A DNA stretch of 64,000 nt from an uncultured bacterium (GCA_913056395.1 CAJXMG010000003.1:82540-146539), one strand, 5' to 3'; positions 43,963-53,422 are shown, numbered from the stretch's first letter. Program-made: numbers and translations. The notes: generated from the sequence alone by a model not told the origin.

Positions 43963-45659
43963 CGACTCCCAACGAGTGGTCAACCCGTTATCTGTGTGGA
44001 CTGGTGCTGGTCAGTTTTTGTTTTTATCTGGCGGTCGCATCCTTCACATCGCTTTGGGACAGGGACGAACCGCGCTTTGCACGGGCTGCGGTCGAGATGT
44101 TGGAAACCGGCGACTATCTGGTTCCCACTTTCAATGGTGAACTGCGGGCCGACAAACCTCCCTTGATCTATTGGTGCATGAATCCGTGGATTAGGGGATG
44201 GGGACCCACCGATCTCGCTGTGCGAATGCCATCCATCCTTGGATCTCTGGTGATGGCAGTGGCCACTTTCCATATCGGTCGAAATCTCGGAGGAAGCCGA
44301 CTCGGCTACCGCTCTCTCTGGCTTTTGATGTGTATGCCCATCCCCATCTTTATCGGGACTGCTGCGACAGCAGACGGAATCCTGATGGCAGGAGTCTCGG
44401 TTTCACTGGCAGTGATGGTGGACCGTCTCGTGAATGGAAAAAAGAGCAGTCATTTTGCGATCCTTTCACTGGCTCTGGCATGGGCATTACTGGCGAAGGG
44501 TCCCGTGGGCCTGGCTGCTTTTTGGCTTGGGACCGTTTTCATTGCCTTGTTGGGAAAAACCGCTGTGCGGTGGGATCGGCGATGGTGGTGGGAGGCCAGT
44601 GGAGCGACAGTCATCGCATTGGCCTGCTTTATGGCCTGGGGATTCCCGGCGAATCAGCAGACCGGTGGAGAGCTTTTGCAAGTCGGTCTGGGTCGACATG
44701 TATTCCAAAGGATTTCGGAACCGCTGGAGAGTCATGGTGGTTCGGGGTTCATCGGCTGGCTTGCATCCCTGCCATTTTACTTGCCGGTACTTATGGTCGG
44801 GGCGGCCCCGATCTCTGCATTGCTGATTCCGGGAGTCTTTCGGCGATCAACTGACGGTAACGAGGATCGGAAGACCCGGGTGATTCTCGCAGGATTGACG
44901 GTGCCCGTTCTGCTGTTGATGACACTGGTCGCAACCAAGTTGCCCCATTACATCCTCTCTGCATTTCCCGGGGTGGCCGTTGCCGGGGCATGGTTATGGT
45001 CCTCCTTCGGTGAGAGGGATTCTTCGGTATGGAGTTCCCGCTCCTTCAGGGTGGGACGTGCGTTGACCGTTTTGATGTTGATACTGCTGGCCGGCGCCTG
45101 GGGATTTGCCGTGTTCCAGGTCAGTGCGTCGATACTGCTCGCGATACCGGCACAACTGTTTTTCCTCGCAGCAATCTGGAGCATCTTCCAATGGAAACCC
45201 CAGGTCACCTTTGAATCGCTGCGAGCACCCGGAGGTAGTGCGCTACTCGTGGCTTTGGGTATGGCTTTCCTTCTTTTGGGGGCAGGCTGGCTGGAACCCC
45301 AATGCAAGGTGGCGAGACCGATCAAGGAGATCATTGAGGGTTCCGGGTCTCAGGATTCGAAAGCCCCTGTCTCGACGGTGGGCTTCTTTGAACCTTCTCT
45401 TCTGTACGCACTGGATCCACCGGTCCTCCCCGGTGAACCGGGAATGGGAGAGTTGGCCTGGGATGCCGTTGAACCATGGTCGCAGCAGGATGGCACCGCT
45501 TGGCTGATCTCTGCGGTTGAGAGGGATGAGCCGGATCCGATTTCCGATCTTGTTCAGAAGCAACCCCGAGTGACGAAAAGCTGGGGGAAGCGGATCTTCA
45601 ATTACTCCAATGGCCGCTGGCTGGACGTGTCGCTCTGGTTCCGTTCCGCATTGCGCTGA
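43959..45659 (+). CDS. glycosyltransferase family 39-like membrane protein (ArnT-like)
   Basis: About 566 residues from a GTG at 43959 overlapping the M48 stop (GTGA). About 11-12 hydrophobic segments occur in the first ~470 residues. The GT39/ArnT first loop is present: TSLWDRDEPRFARAAVEM and GDYLVPTFNGELRADKPPLIYW, with the acidic residue of the DE pair. Such enzymes transfer a sugar from a lipid carrier to an acceptor at the outer face of the membrane. The acceptor is unknown. The 3' end converges with the PAP2 gene, overlapping 58 bp. Confidence 0.85.
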   Translation: MTTPNEWSTRYLCGLVLVSFCFYLAVASFTSLWDRDEPRFARAAVEMLETGDYLVPTFNGELRADKPPLIYWCMNPWIRGWGPTDLAVRMPSILGSLVMAVATFHIGRNLGGSRLGYRSLWLLMCMPIPIFIGTAATADGILMAGVSVSLAVMVDRLVNGKKSSHFAILSLALAWALLAKGPVGLAAFWLGTVFIALLGKTAVRWDRRWWWEASGATVIALACFMAWGFPANQQTGGELLQVGLGRHVFQRISEPLESHGGSGFIGWLASLPFYLPVLMVGAAPISALLIPGVFRRSTDGNEDRKTRVILAGLTVPVLLLMTLVATKLPHYILSAFPGVAVAGAWLWSSFGERDSSVWSSRSFRVGRALTVLMLILLAGAWGFAVFQVSASILLAIPAQLFFLAAIWSIFQWKPQVTFESLRAPGGSALLVALGMAFLLLGAGWLEPQCKVARPIKEIIEGSGSQDSKAPVSTVGFFEPSLLYALDPPVLPGEPGMGELAWDAVEPWSQQDGTAWLISAVERDEPDPISDLVQKQPRVTKSWGKRIFNYSNGRWLDVSLWFRSALR

Positions 45660-46429
45660 AATCTGCCGACCCAGAAGGCACAGCAGAGGGCCCCGAGGAG
45701 AAATCCTGGAATCGTGTCGGAGGGCCAGTGCTCTGCAGTCAGGACTCTCGTCGCACAGAGCCATATCCCCAGAAGGATCCACAGCCCACTCCACCGGGGA
45801 AAGAGTACGCACAACAAGGTGACCATCACTCCAGCGGCGGTGGAGTGGCCGGAGGGGAGACTGTGATGGCTGTGCTCCAGTGAGATCGGCTGCCAATCTG
45901 GCCACGCCCTGTAGATCAACTCATTCGGTCGGCCGCGGCCGATCAGAATCTTGAGTCCCTGAACTGCGACCCCCGCAGTGATCGCTCCGAGCAAGGCACC
46001 CTGAACCGGACCTCGCCACTCACTCCATGACGACTTCAAGCGAATGAAAAGGGTCAGCAGTAACAGCAAGGCGACGACGGCATACCCTTCTGCCAAGTGA
46101 GTGGTCAGTGAGGCGATTTGCCTCAGGGAATGAAGCCATGCCGGTGCGACTCCCGCAGGGTCGTAGGTCGTTCTGACCGCGAGAATCATTTGCTGGTCAA
46201 AGGTCACCCCGTGTTGATCGGTTTGCGGCCAACGCCTGGGGGTTGCTTGCCCATTTTCTGAATAGAAGGATTCCCACGCCTGAAGCGCCGGATTGTTTTC
46301 GATGTTGAAGAGAGGAACCCGGGAAGCGGTGAAGAAGAACAGTCCTGCAACAAAGAGGAGCAGACTCCAGCGGCGCAAACCTGAGAACTGATGGGGATCC
46401 CAATCCCGGGCGATCTGCGAAGCGGGCAT
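45602..46429 (-). CDS. PAP2-family membrane phosphatase
   Basis: 275 residues with about six membrane segments. The three motifs of the family are visible: KILIGRGRP (motif 1), SLPSGHST (motif 2) and TRVLTAEHWPSDTI (motif 3). The substrate is probably a lipid pyrophosphate such as undecaprenyl-PP or phosphatidate. It follows radA directly (46429). The convergent glycosyltransferase gene uses lipid-linked sugars, which fits but does not prove a link. Confidence 0.88.
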   Translation of the reverse strand: MPASQIARDWDPHQFSGLRRWSLLLFVAGLFFFTASRVPLFNIENNPALQAWESFYSENGQATPRRWPQTDQHGVTFDQQMILAVRTTYDPAGVAPAWLHSLRQIASLTTHLAEGYAVVALLLLLTLFIRLKSSWSEWRGPVQGALLGAITAGVAVQGLKILIGRGRPNELIYRAWPDWQPISLEHSHHSLPSGHSTAAGVMVTLLCVLFPRWSGLWILLGIWLCATRVLTAEHWPSDTIPGFLLGALCCAFWVGRFQRNAERNQSDTSSQRPLE

Positions 46430-47802
46430 CAGTCGACAAACCTGCGGGCGAGTTGGGCCAGTTCGGGAACCTCGTGCACTTTCATTCCCTTGGGACCGGA
46501 GTCTTCGAGACTGCCGGGAGCGACACAGGCGATGTTGAACCCAAGGCGAGCAGACTCTTCAAGACGCTGGCGAGTACCGGGGACCGGGCGCACTTCACCG
46601 AGTAGCCCCACTTCTCCGGCGAAGACGAGATCTCTGGGGAGTGGGCGATCGTGGAAAGAGGAGAGCAGTGCTGCTGCGAGGGCGAGGTCGCCTGCGGTTC
46701 CCCGCAACTTGACGCCACCGACGACATTGGCGTGGATATCACAGCCACCCAGGGGAATGCCCAGACGCTTTTCGAGAACCGCCGCAAGCATCGAGAGCCT
46801 TGCCGCATCGATGCCGGAACACTTTCTTGCCGGAGATCCATGGGCCGCCGGGCTGACGAGGGCCTGAACCTCGATGAGCAAGGGGCGTGTTCCCTCAAGA
46901 ATTGCTGCAGTGGCAGATCCTGGCGAAGCGGTGGATCGATCGGAGAGGAGCAGGCCAGAAGGGTTATCAATTTCGTGCAGGCCGTCCGCCCGCATTTCGA
47001 AGATGCCCACCTCTTCTGTCGATCCGAAGCGATTTTTCAATCCCCGAAGGATTCGCAGGGCATTGCCCCTCTCGCCTTCAAACTGCAGCACACCATCGAC
47101 CATGTGCTCGAGGGTTCGGGGTCCGGCAACGGTTCCATCCTTGGTGACGTGGCCCACGAGAAGCAGGGCGAATCCCTCTTGCCGTGCCAGTGAAATCAGC
47201 CGCGCTGTGACTTCGCGAACCTGAACCACTCCGCCGGCTCCCGCAGGGAGATCGTCCCAGCGAACCGTCTGGATACTGTCGATGCCAACCACCGCGGGGG
47301 ACGTTTTTTTGACCTGAGCTTCGATCGCTTCAAGATCACATTCAGAGAGGAGCCACAGCTGGTCTCCGGAGACACCGATTCGATCCGCCCTCAATCTCAC
47401 CTGGGCTGCGGATTCTTCACCGGTGACGTAGAGGAAGCGCTGGTTTCCTCCCTGCTCTGATGCCACCGATTGGGCCACTTGCAGAAGAAGGGTCGACTTG
47501 CCGATGCCCGGTTCGCCGGAGAGAAGGATGCCGCTTCCGGGGACCAGCCCTCCTCCGAGAACCCGATCGACTTCACCGAGACCGGATTGAACCCGGTCCT
47601 CTTCCCTGGCTTCTATTTCTCCGATGGGCACTGCTTCACTCTGTTCACCCGTCAAGCGGGGTGCACTGCGACCGGGTTTGTCTTCCTTGACCTTGTGCTC
47701 GGAGAGGGAGTTGAAGGTGCCGCAATCGGGGCAACGGCCCATATAGCGTTCATGGGTCGAACCGCACTCGAGACACAGGTAGACGGTGTGAGATTTGGCC
47801 AC
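46429..47802 (-). CDS. radA: DNA repair protein RadA
   Basis: About 457 residues from a GTG at 47802 preceded by GGAG; a longer start at 47880 is unlikely. An N-terminal C4 zinc finger (CLECGSTHERYMGRCPDC), Walker A GEPGIGKST, the RadA-specific KNRFG motif (LKNRFGSTEEVGIF) and a C-terminal Lon-like domain (VNLRGTAGDLALAAALLSSF region) are all present. RadA processes recombination intermediates by branch migration. The gene ends where the PAP2 gene starts. Confidence 0.95.
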   Translation of the reverse strand: MAKSHTVYLCLECGSTHERYMGRCPDCGTFNSLSEHKVKEDKPGRSAPRLTGEQSEAVPIGEIEAREEDRVQSGLGEVDRVLGGGLVPGSGILLSGEPGIGKSTLLLQVAQSVASEQGGNQRFLYVTGEESAAQVRLRADRIGVSGDQLWLLSECDLEAIEAQVKKTSPAVVGIDSIQTVRWDDLPAGAGGVVQVREVTARLISLARQEGFALLLVGHVTKDGTVAGPRTLEHMVDGVLQFEGERGNALRILRGLKNRFGSTEEVGIFEMRADGLHEIDNPSGLLLSDRSTASPGSATAAILEGTRPLLIEVQALVSPAAHGSPARKCSGIDAARLSMLAAVLEKRLGIPLGGCDIHANVVGGVKLRGTAGDLALAAALLSSFHDRPLPRDLVFAGEVGLLGEVRPVPGTRQRLEESARLGFNIACVAPGSLEDSGPKGMKVHEVPELAQLARRFVD

Positions 47803-47927
47803 GGAAATCTGCTCCAACTTCAACGGGAAAAACAGACCCAGATTGGACCCAATTCCCTGACAGGTCCAGCCCCTGCCCATTGAAGCGTCCTGAAAAACGC
47901 CGGTGATTCAGGGAGATGGTGTGTGAT

Positions 47928-49310
47928 TCAGAGAGATGGTGTCACGGAAGCGACCAGTTTACGGAACACCTCACCCCGTTCTTCGAATGAGGCGAACTGG
48001 TCATAGGAGGGGTAGGCGGGACTGCAGAGGATTGTTTCTCCTGCACGGGCAGAACTGCGGGCGCCATGGAAAGCCTGTTCCAGAGTTTCGAATTGCCGGG
48101 CCCCCTCAAAATGGCGAGCCAGTTTTCCCGCGGATTCACCGTAGGGATACACAGAGATCTTTGCCGATTTGCAGTGTGAGACCAGCGCAGCGATGTCGAT
48201 TCCCTTGTCTTTACCTCCGCAAAGCCAGTGGACAGGACCGTCCAGCCTCGACAGCGCTGCAATCGTGGCATCCGGTGTGGTCGCTTTTGAATCGTTGATG
48301 TAAATCAGGTGATCATCTCCGGGAACGAATTCGAAACGGTGGGGCAGTCCCTGGAATTTTTCTGCTGCGATTCGGCAACCTTCGAGACTGGCACCCAATG
48401 CACGGGCAAGGGTTGTGGCCAAGGCGAGATTGGAGTGACCGGTATCACCGGTCAGGGCTGGGGAGATGTTTTGGGGTTCGAGTATTTCAAAGAGTTCTGT
48501 CGCTTCCGGTGAAACGATCTGCGGTTCCGTTTCCAGGGAGTCCAACGCGTCCACGAAAGGGCTATTCTTCTCAACGATGACCTTGGCCGGTTTTCGATGT
48601 GGACCCCGGAGCAAATTGACCTTGGCCTGAAAATAAGTGGCCTCATCGCCGTGCCAATCCAGGTGATCGGGAGCGAAGCAGGTCAGGGCGACGAGGGCAG
48701 GACGGGGAATCTCTGTTCCGAGCCGAGAGGCCTGAAAGGAAGAAATTTCCACGATCCAGCGCGTCCCTTCTGTGGAGGCCCCGAGTTTCTTCAACAGGCT
48801 GCCACCAAAGTTGCCCCCGACTTCGACCGGAACCCCAGAGGCGAGGAGCATTTCCCTCGCCAAGGCGCACACCGTGCTTTTTCCATTGGTTCCGGTGACC
48901 GCTGCCACATGGTCATGGGGCGCCCATGCCAAAAAGAGTCCCAACTCGGTGACGACACGAACTCCGGATTGGTGCACCTCTCGTAAAAAAGCTGCCGCAG
49001 GAGGAATCGCCGGATTGACGACGACCCAATCCATCCCTTCGAGGTGCTCGGGATGATGCCCGCCGGTATGAAGCCGCTCTGGTGCTACTTTCCCGGCGAT
49101 GAGATCGATGGAAGCGGAGAGTGCCGAGGCGGAAGCAGTGTCACTGACGGAAACGTGTGCTCCCCGGGAATGAAGAAAGTCGATCAGGTCTGTCCCGCCG
49201 CCATGGGTACCGAGGCCGAGAACGAGAACTTGCAGCCCAGCCAACTGGTCCGGATCCCGGTCGGGACCCATGAACTCCAGTTCTTCGAAGCGGGTCACCG
49301 ATGAGGTCAC
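47928..49310 (-). CDS. murD: UDP-N-acetylmuramoyl-L-alanine:D-glutamate ligase
   Basis: 460 residues. N-terminal UDP-binding domain (LQVLVLGLGTHGGGTDLIDF), ATP-binding motif AVTGTNGKSTVCAL near residue 126, and C-terminal domain (DDHLIYINDSKATTPDATIA; ALSRLDGPVHWLCGGKDKG). It adds D-glutamate in peptidoglycan precursor synthesis. The start overlaps the upstream PEGA gene by 4 bp. Peptidoglycan genes other than this are not visible here. About 125 bp separate it from radA. Confidence 0.93.
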   Translation of the reverse strand: MTSSVTRFEELEFMGPDRDPDQLAGLQVLVLGLGTHGGGTDLIDFLHSRGAHVSVSDTASASALSASIDLIAGKVAPERLHTGGHHPEHLEGMDWVVVNPAIPPAAAFLREVHQSGVRVVTELGLFLAWAPHDHVAAVTGTNGKSTVCALAREMLLASGVPVEVGGNFGGSLLKKLGASTEGTRWIVEISSFQASRLGTEIPRPALVALTCFAPDHLDWHGDEATYFQAKVNLLRGPHRKPAKVIVEKNSPFVDALDSLETEPQIVSPEATELFEILEPQNISPALTGDTGHSNLALATTLARALGASLEGCRIAAEKFQGLPHRFEFVPGDDHLIYINDSKATTPDATIAALSRLDGPVHWLCGGKDKGIDIAALVSHCKSAKISVYPYGESAGKLARHFEGARQFETLEQAFHGARSSARAGETILCSPAYPSYDQFASFEERGEVFRKLVASVTPSL

Positions 49311-49789
49311 CGGCGATCGCCGGAATCGGTGGCAGTATCGTTCTCCAGGGGTGGCTGAACACCTTCTCGTTTCGCGGCCTCATGGAATGAGTCACGCAAG
49401 GCGTCCAAATCCTGGGGCTCGAAGGTGTATTCAAGAACGTGTTCTACCTGCAGTGTTCCCGGATAGAGAACTTCGGTGAAGAGATCGAAGGGGAACACCT
49501 GATGCCAGGGGCGATCGAGGCGCACCTTTTCCCGGATCGGCTTGAGTGAGCGAGATCCGCGCAACTCGTTTTCTTCCATACGGATTTGCAGGTCCCAGGT
49601 ACCATAGAAATCGAAGGGGATTTTCGCCGGGGTGATCCCCTTGTCCTGACCATTCAGGAAAACCCGGGCTCCCGCCGGTTCTGTGCGGATCAGCAAGCTT
49701 CTCTCGACACAGCCCGGAAGCAAGATTGCGGAAATGGCGAGCAACAACAGAGGGATCTGTCTGAAACAGGGACTCGGCACAATCTTCAT
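49307..49789 (-). CDS. PEGA-domain lipoprotein
   Basis: 160 residues. The N-terminus (IPLLLLAISAILLPGC) is a lipoprotein signal. A PEGA-type beta domain follows at ~30-70: LLIRTEPAGARVFLNGQDKG, TPAKIPFDFYGTWDLQI. Such domains occur in surface proteins. The acidic C-terminus may be flexible. It overlaps murD by 4 bp and so is probably co-expressed with it. No specific role can be stated. Confidence 0.8.
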   Translation of the reverse strand: MKIVPSPCFRQIPLLLLAISAILLPGCVERSLLIRTEPAGARVFLNGQDKGITPAKIPFDFYGTWDLQIRMEENELRGSRSLKPIREKVRLDRPWHQVFPFDLFTEVLYPGTLQVEHVLEYTFEPQDLDALRDSFHEAAKREGVQPPLENDTATDSGDRR

Positions 49790-49900
49790 GGTCAGCGTTC
49801 TCCTTTGGGGGACATGCTAACTCTCGTCAGAGATCTGACAAAGGGCTTCGCTGGAGTCGGGCATGCCGGGGCAGTAAGTTGATCTTCGAGAGGCGGAACG

Positions 49901-50311
49901 ATGGCCAAACCCTGGTGGAAAGATGGACTTCCATTCAAGTGCACCCAGTGTGGGCACTGTTGCCGAATAGAAGGCTTTGTGTGGGTCAATCAGCAAGAAA
50001 TCGACGCCCTTGCCGGGCAACTCGAGATGACCCCTGAAGAGTTTGAATGGAAGTACGTCCGCAGGGTGGGTCGCAGACGCAGTCTCATCGAAAAGCCCAA
50101 TCACGAATGCATCTTTTGGGAGGATGGCTGTTCGGTCTATGAGAACAGGCCTACCCAGTGCAAAACCTTCCCCTTCTGGAAACAGAATTTGGAATCGATG
50201 GAGGAATGGCTTGAGGTGGTAGAGGAGTGTCCGGGATCAGGAACGGGAGTGGTCTACAGCGCAGAAGAAATAGAACAGTTGCAACAGGGCAAGGGTGAAA
50301 CCAACAAGTAG
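49901..50311 (+). CDS. YkgJ-family CxxCxxxC cluster protein
   Basis: 136 residues. The cysteine pattern of the YkgJ/UPF0153 (zinc- or iron-chelating) family is present: CTQCGHCC near residue 14, then ECIFWEDGCSVYENRPTQCKTFPFW at ~70-95. The conserved Arg-Pro-Cys block is typical. Function is unknown; metal binding is expected. It stands between divergent and convergent genes with its own start. Confidence 0.85.
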   Translation: MAKPWWKDGLPFKCTQCGHCCRIEGFVWVNQQEIDALAGQLEMTPEEFEWKYVRRVGRRRSLIEKPNHECIFWEDGCSVYENRPTQCKTFPFWKQNLESMEEWLEVVEECPGSGTGVVYSAEEIEQLQQGKGETNK

Positions 50312-50347
50312 CTCGGTTTCATTCCCGTTTCGAAACTCATGGTCAGT

Positions 50348-51241
50348 TTATCGCGCCTCATGACAGATTTTGGCGAGGTCACGCAACAGCACAAACCCTG
50401 CATTGTCCTCACCCCATGAAGTATCCGTTTGCTCTTTGGTGATGACGCACAGTGAAAAGGGTCCTGTCGGTGACAGGGCGACGATCACTTCCGAGCGACT
50501 CTGGTTGACTGCACCCTGCTTCGAGTAAACGGTCACATCGGGTGGAAACGCCGAAAGCATCTCGTCCCGCCAATAACTGCTGTTCATCACTTTCAGCATC
50601 AATTCATCCCACGGCGATCCAAACAGCTTCCGTTGATGAACACTCTCCATCATGCGGGTCATTTCTTTGGGGGTGGTCTGGCCCCAACCCCAATTCTCCC
50701 GATCTTTTTCCCGGCCTGGTGTTCGGGAATTGACCCGCGTTTTTTCATATCCATGAGAATGAAGCCACTCATTGATCACTGTTCCAGTACCCGCGAGTTC
50801 CTGACACCAGAGTGAAGCGGTGTTGTCGCTGTAGCGGATCATCAAATCGACAAGCTTGGCGAGAGTGATCTTTTCCCCATCGCGGAAAGAAGCGAGGAGA
50901 TCTTCTCCGGCATATCTCCGGGAGATCTCGTAGGTCAGTTTTCCATACCAGTCGAGTTCACCGGCCGAGATTTTTTCCATCAGTGCGAAGAGAATGGGGA
51001 TCTTGATCAGGCTGGCGGTGGGAAAGGTTTCATCTGCCCGGATGCTGATCTCAGTTCCACTTTCCAAATGTCGGTAGTGGACTCCGACCACACCTTCGAA
51101 TCCGGCAATCCGCTCCTCAATTCTCTGCTGCAGGACTGCAGTATCGGGGGAGGACTTCAGTGGGATTCCCTGACAACCGAGAAAGAAGAGAGGGAGAGCC
51201 CATAAAAGGGCATTTGCGACTCTACAGAGGCTGCTGGGCAT
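50348..51241 (-). CDS. class A beta-lactamase-like serine hydrolase, lipoprotein
   Basis: 297 residues. Lipobox at LFFLGC (Cys23). The SxxK motif is Ser77-Leu-Ile-Lys80, the SDN motif is at 138-140 and KQG (241-243) replaces the usual KTG. The Glu166 omega-loop motif ExxLN is not recognisable (REKDRENWGWGQTTPKEM). The fold is of penicillin-binding or class A type, but the changed KTG and missing omega-loop Glu argue against an efficient beta-lactamase. It may be a D,D-peptidase-like or esterase-like enzyme. No adjacent regulator or resistance gene. Confidence 0.82.
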   Translation of the reverse strand: MPSSLCRVANALLWALPLFFLGCQGIPLKSSPDTAVLQQRIEERIAGFEGVVGVHYRHLESGTEISIRADETFPTASLIKIPILFALMEKISAGELDWYGKLTYEISRRYAGEDLLASFRDGEKITLAKLVDLMIRYSDNTASLWCQELAGTGTVINEWLHSHGYEKTRVNSRTPGREKDRENWGWGQTTPKEMTRMMESVHQRKLFGSPWDELMLKVMNSSYWRDEMLSAFPPDVTVYSKQGAVNQSRSEVIVALSPTGPFSLCVITKEQTDTSWGEDNAGFVLLRDLAKICHEAR

Positions 51242-51376
51242 GGTGGAAATCTTCCTTCCGGTACTCAGAGAGTGTTTTTCGAGGAAATGCCAATAATTCC
51301 CCGATTTTGCTCAAGAGTCCAGCCCCGGGTGCCGATGTGGTGAATGGAGACCAAAACTCCGAGAGAGGACAGTTCG

Positions 51377-52057
51377 ATGAATCAATCACGAATCCTGAGA
51401 AGCGACTTTTTGTTGTCGCTGTTGGCCCTGCTGCTTTTGGCAGGTTGTGCCGGAACGGAAACGGTTGTTTCCAGTTCACAGCAAATCATCACCGATGACG
51501 AGGATGGACGCGCCACCATCGTCGATGTGAAGATCGATAAGTATGAGAAGCTGGCCAGGGATTTCCCCAAAGAGCCTCGCTATCAAGAGCGACTGGCTCG
51601 TTTCTACTGGGAAAAGAGAGATCATCAAAGCGCACTTGGTGCGCTTGAAAAAGCACGCAAGATTGACCGTGACAATCCCCGTTACGATTACCTGGCTGCA
51701 CAGATCTACAAGAGTCTGGGTAGTTACAGTGCCGCTGAAAAATCCTACCTTGCCCTGATTGCGGCAACCGGTGAGCAAAAATTCAGTGGACCCATCTTTG
51801 AGTTGGCACAGCTGTATGTCGACATGGATCGACTCGACCTGGCCCGCAAGTATCTGGACCTGTGTCTGCAAATCGATCCGACATTTGGTGAGCCTCACTA
51901 CTGGATTGCAGGAATCTACCTCAAACAGGGTCGTCGTGAGTTGGCGATCCAGAGTTTTGAAAGATACCTGAGAGTCGGGAACTCTTCTCGTCAGGAAGAA
52001 GTTCTGCAGACACTCCAGGCTTTGCAGCCTGATCTGCGGATTCACGATATCCGCTGA
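51377..52057 (+). CDS. TPR-repeat lipoprotein
   Basis: 226 residues from the ATG at 51377 (AGAGGA upstream). Lipoprotein signal LLALLLLAGC. Then about five TPR-type helical repeats (ALGALEKARKIDRDNPRYDY; PIFELAQLYVDMDRLDLARK; PHYWIAGIYLKQGRRELAIQ). It is probably a scaffold at the outer or inner membrane. It reads away from the beta-lactamase-like gene (135-bp gap) and is followed by a strong terminator. Confidence 0.85.
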   Translation: MNQSRILRSDFLLSLLALLLLAGCAGTETVVSSSQQIITDDEDGRATIVDVKIDKYEKLARDFPKEPRYQERLARFYWEKRDHQSALGALEKARKIDRDNPRYDYLAAQIYKSLGSYSAAEKSYLALIAATGEQKFSGPIFELAQLYVDMDRLDLARKYLDLCLQIDPTFGEPHYWIAGIYLKQGRRELAIQSFERYLRVGNSSRQEEVLQTLQALQPDLRIHDIR

Positions 52058-52079
52058 TCTTCATTCGCCCTCTCTTCTT

Positions 52080-52125
52080 CGGCGGAGGAATGGCACATTG
52101 TGCCGGTCCTCCGCCGTATTTTTTT
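52080..52125 (+). terminator. rho-independent terminator after the TPR lipoprotein gene
   Basis: CGGCGGAGGA (52080-52089) pairs with TCCTCCGCCG (52107-52116) and is followed by TATTTTTTT. The gap of about 400 bp to the next gene begins here. The section 52127-52264 holds short inverted repeats (AGGCC/GGCCT near 52247) but no gene that I can support. Confidence 0.9.
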
Positions 52126-52264
52126 GTCTAAATACGGATAAATAGAGAGTGGGCGAAAAGCCTGTTCATGAGTAACTCTGGCCGCAAGTCAGTGCCAGCC
52201 ATACGCCTCGGGCAGGTGCTATTCAGGGCAAGACACACCGGAAAAGGCCATAAATCGGCCTGGA

Positions 52265-52301
52265 TATAAAAATAGAGCCGGAGGGAACTGAGTCCCCTCC
52301 G
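52265..52301 (-). terminator. possible terminator for the minus-strand regulator operon
   Basis: On the minus strand CGGAGGG and CCCTCCG (52295-52301 and 52279-52285 on the plus strand) form a 7-bp stem, followed by CTCTATTTTTAT. It lies 155 bp downstream of the regulator stop (52457), in the direction of that operon. Confidence 0.55.
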
Positions 52302-52456
52302 ACCCGTGAGGAGGTGTGTCTGACTATGTAACGACCGTGATCCGGCTTCTGTTCCCCGAAATGAGAGGAATCAGACTATTTCCAAACCCCAAATGGAAAA
52401 GGTGATCTCACCAACCACACATTGGGCTGACCGGTCGTCGACCGTTGAAAAGAAAA

Positions 52457-53422
52457 CTAAATGGGTCCGAAGGTGCTCAGGTGGTGAGTCATGACCCATG
52501 CTTCCCCAACATGGTCGGCAGAGAGTATGAGGGGAGGCAACTCAGAACGCAAGAAGTGCAGACGAAGATGTTCTGAAGAATCACAAAAGTATTGGCAGAA
52601 AACTGTCCTGATTTCCGACTTTTCCACACTGGATTCAAAGTGTTTGGAAAGGCGCACAAAAGCGAAATCACCATTGGAAATATTTACATTCGTACTGAAT
52701 ACGACGATATCACCACTTTTAAAGGAGGGTGCGCTGTTGGATGTCATCGCATCCCCGGAGATACGCAGTGCAAAACTTGTGGAAGAATCCACTCCTGGAA
52801 TTTGTAGCCAATCTTCGATGATTCCTTCTGGGAAATTTCTGGAATCAAAACTGACGGGATAGGGATGTTCCTCATCCTGGATCAGTGGGATACCTGAATT
52901 GCCAAGGTCATCGGGGGCAGTAGTGGTGGATAATTTCTTGTCCTGGGTGAGGTCGATGGAATCCAGCTTCTCTTCTGCGAGCGTAATCAGATCGAGGGGA
53001 GCGAGACCCAGGACGCGGCACGCCTTGCGAATGAAGTCCGATTCAAGACCACTTCTGCGGCCCTCTTCCACCGAAATGGCATAGGCCCTTGAAACGCCGG
53101 TTTTGCGGGCGAGATCTTCTACGGTCAAATGTTTTTGACGTCGGGCCGATCGAATCGTCTTGCCGATGGAGGCCCTGAATGGGGCTGCAGCGGATTGGGC
53201 AAGGGAGCGGATATCAGTTCCAGAGGAGTCGTCGATCAAGCGTGAAGGAGCGACTCCCAGAGCCTTGGCGATGCGAGTCAGTACCTCACTGTTGATGCGT
53301 CTCTGTCCGCTCTCCAGGCGACTCATTTGGGAAGCGGAAAGACCGATCTTCTGGGCGAGATCCTTGGCGGTGACTCCCGATTCCTCACGCAGTTTTTTGA
53401 TGACATCGCCGATCTTGTTCAT
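52457..53422 (-). CDS. XRE-type regulator with two HTH domains and a catalytically dead S24-like domain
   Basis: 321 residues. Two Cro/CI helix-turn-helix domains (~1-60 and ~86-145; SASQMSRLESGQR and SRAYAISVEEGRR) are followed by an S24 LexA/CI-like fold (~205-260): SFALRISGDAM near 216-226. In S24 proteins the sequence is GDSM, where Ser is the autoproteolysis nucleophile. Here Ala225 replaces it, so self-cleavage is not expected. The domain may serve for dimerisation or ligand binding. It overlaps the CPBP gene by 4 bp and is last in the thiS-thiG operon. Confidence 0.85.
   Translation of the reverse strand: MNKIGDVIKKLREESGVTAKDLAQKIGLSASQMSRLESGQRRINSEVLTRIAKALGVAPSRLIDDSSGTDIRSLAQSAAAPFRASIGKTIRSARRQKHLTVEDLARKTGVSRAYAISVEEGRRSGLESDFIRKACRVLGLAPLDLITLAEEKLDSIDLTQDKKLSTTTAPDDLGNSGIPLIQDEEHPYPVSFDSRNFPEGIIEDWLQIPGVDSSTSFALRISGDAMTSNSAPSFKSGDIVVFSTNVNISNGDFAFVRLSKHFESSVEKSEIRTVFCQYFCDSSEHLRLHFLRSELPPLILSADHVGEAWVMTHHLSTFGPI

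Noticed and set aside
52127..52264. Possible c-di-GMP (GEMM) riboswitch because of GTGGGCGAAAAGCC
   Set aside because: The surrounding conserved bases and the second stem of GEMM are not present.
52309..52331. AGGAGGTG followed 9 bases later by ATG-TAA
   Set aside because: A perfect ribosome site before a start-stop pair is curious, but no coding region follows and a GTG alternative gives only an unremarkable short peptide. It may just be part of the untranslated region.
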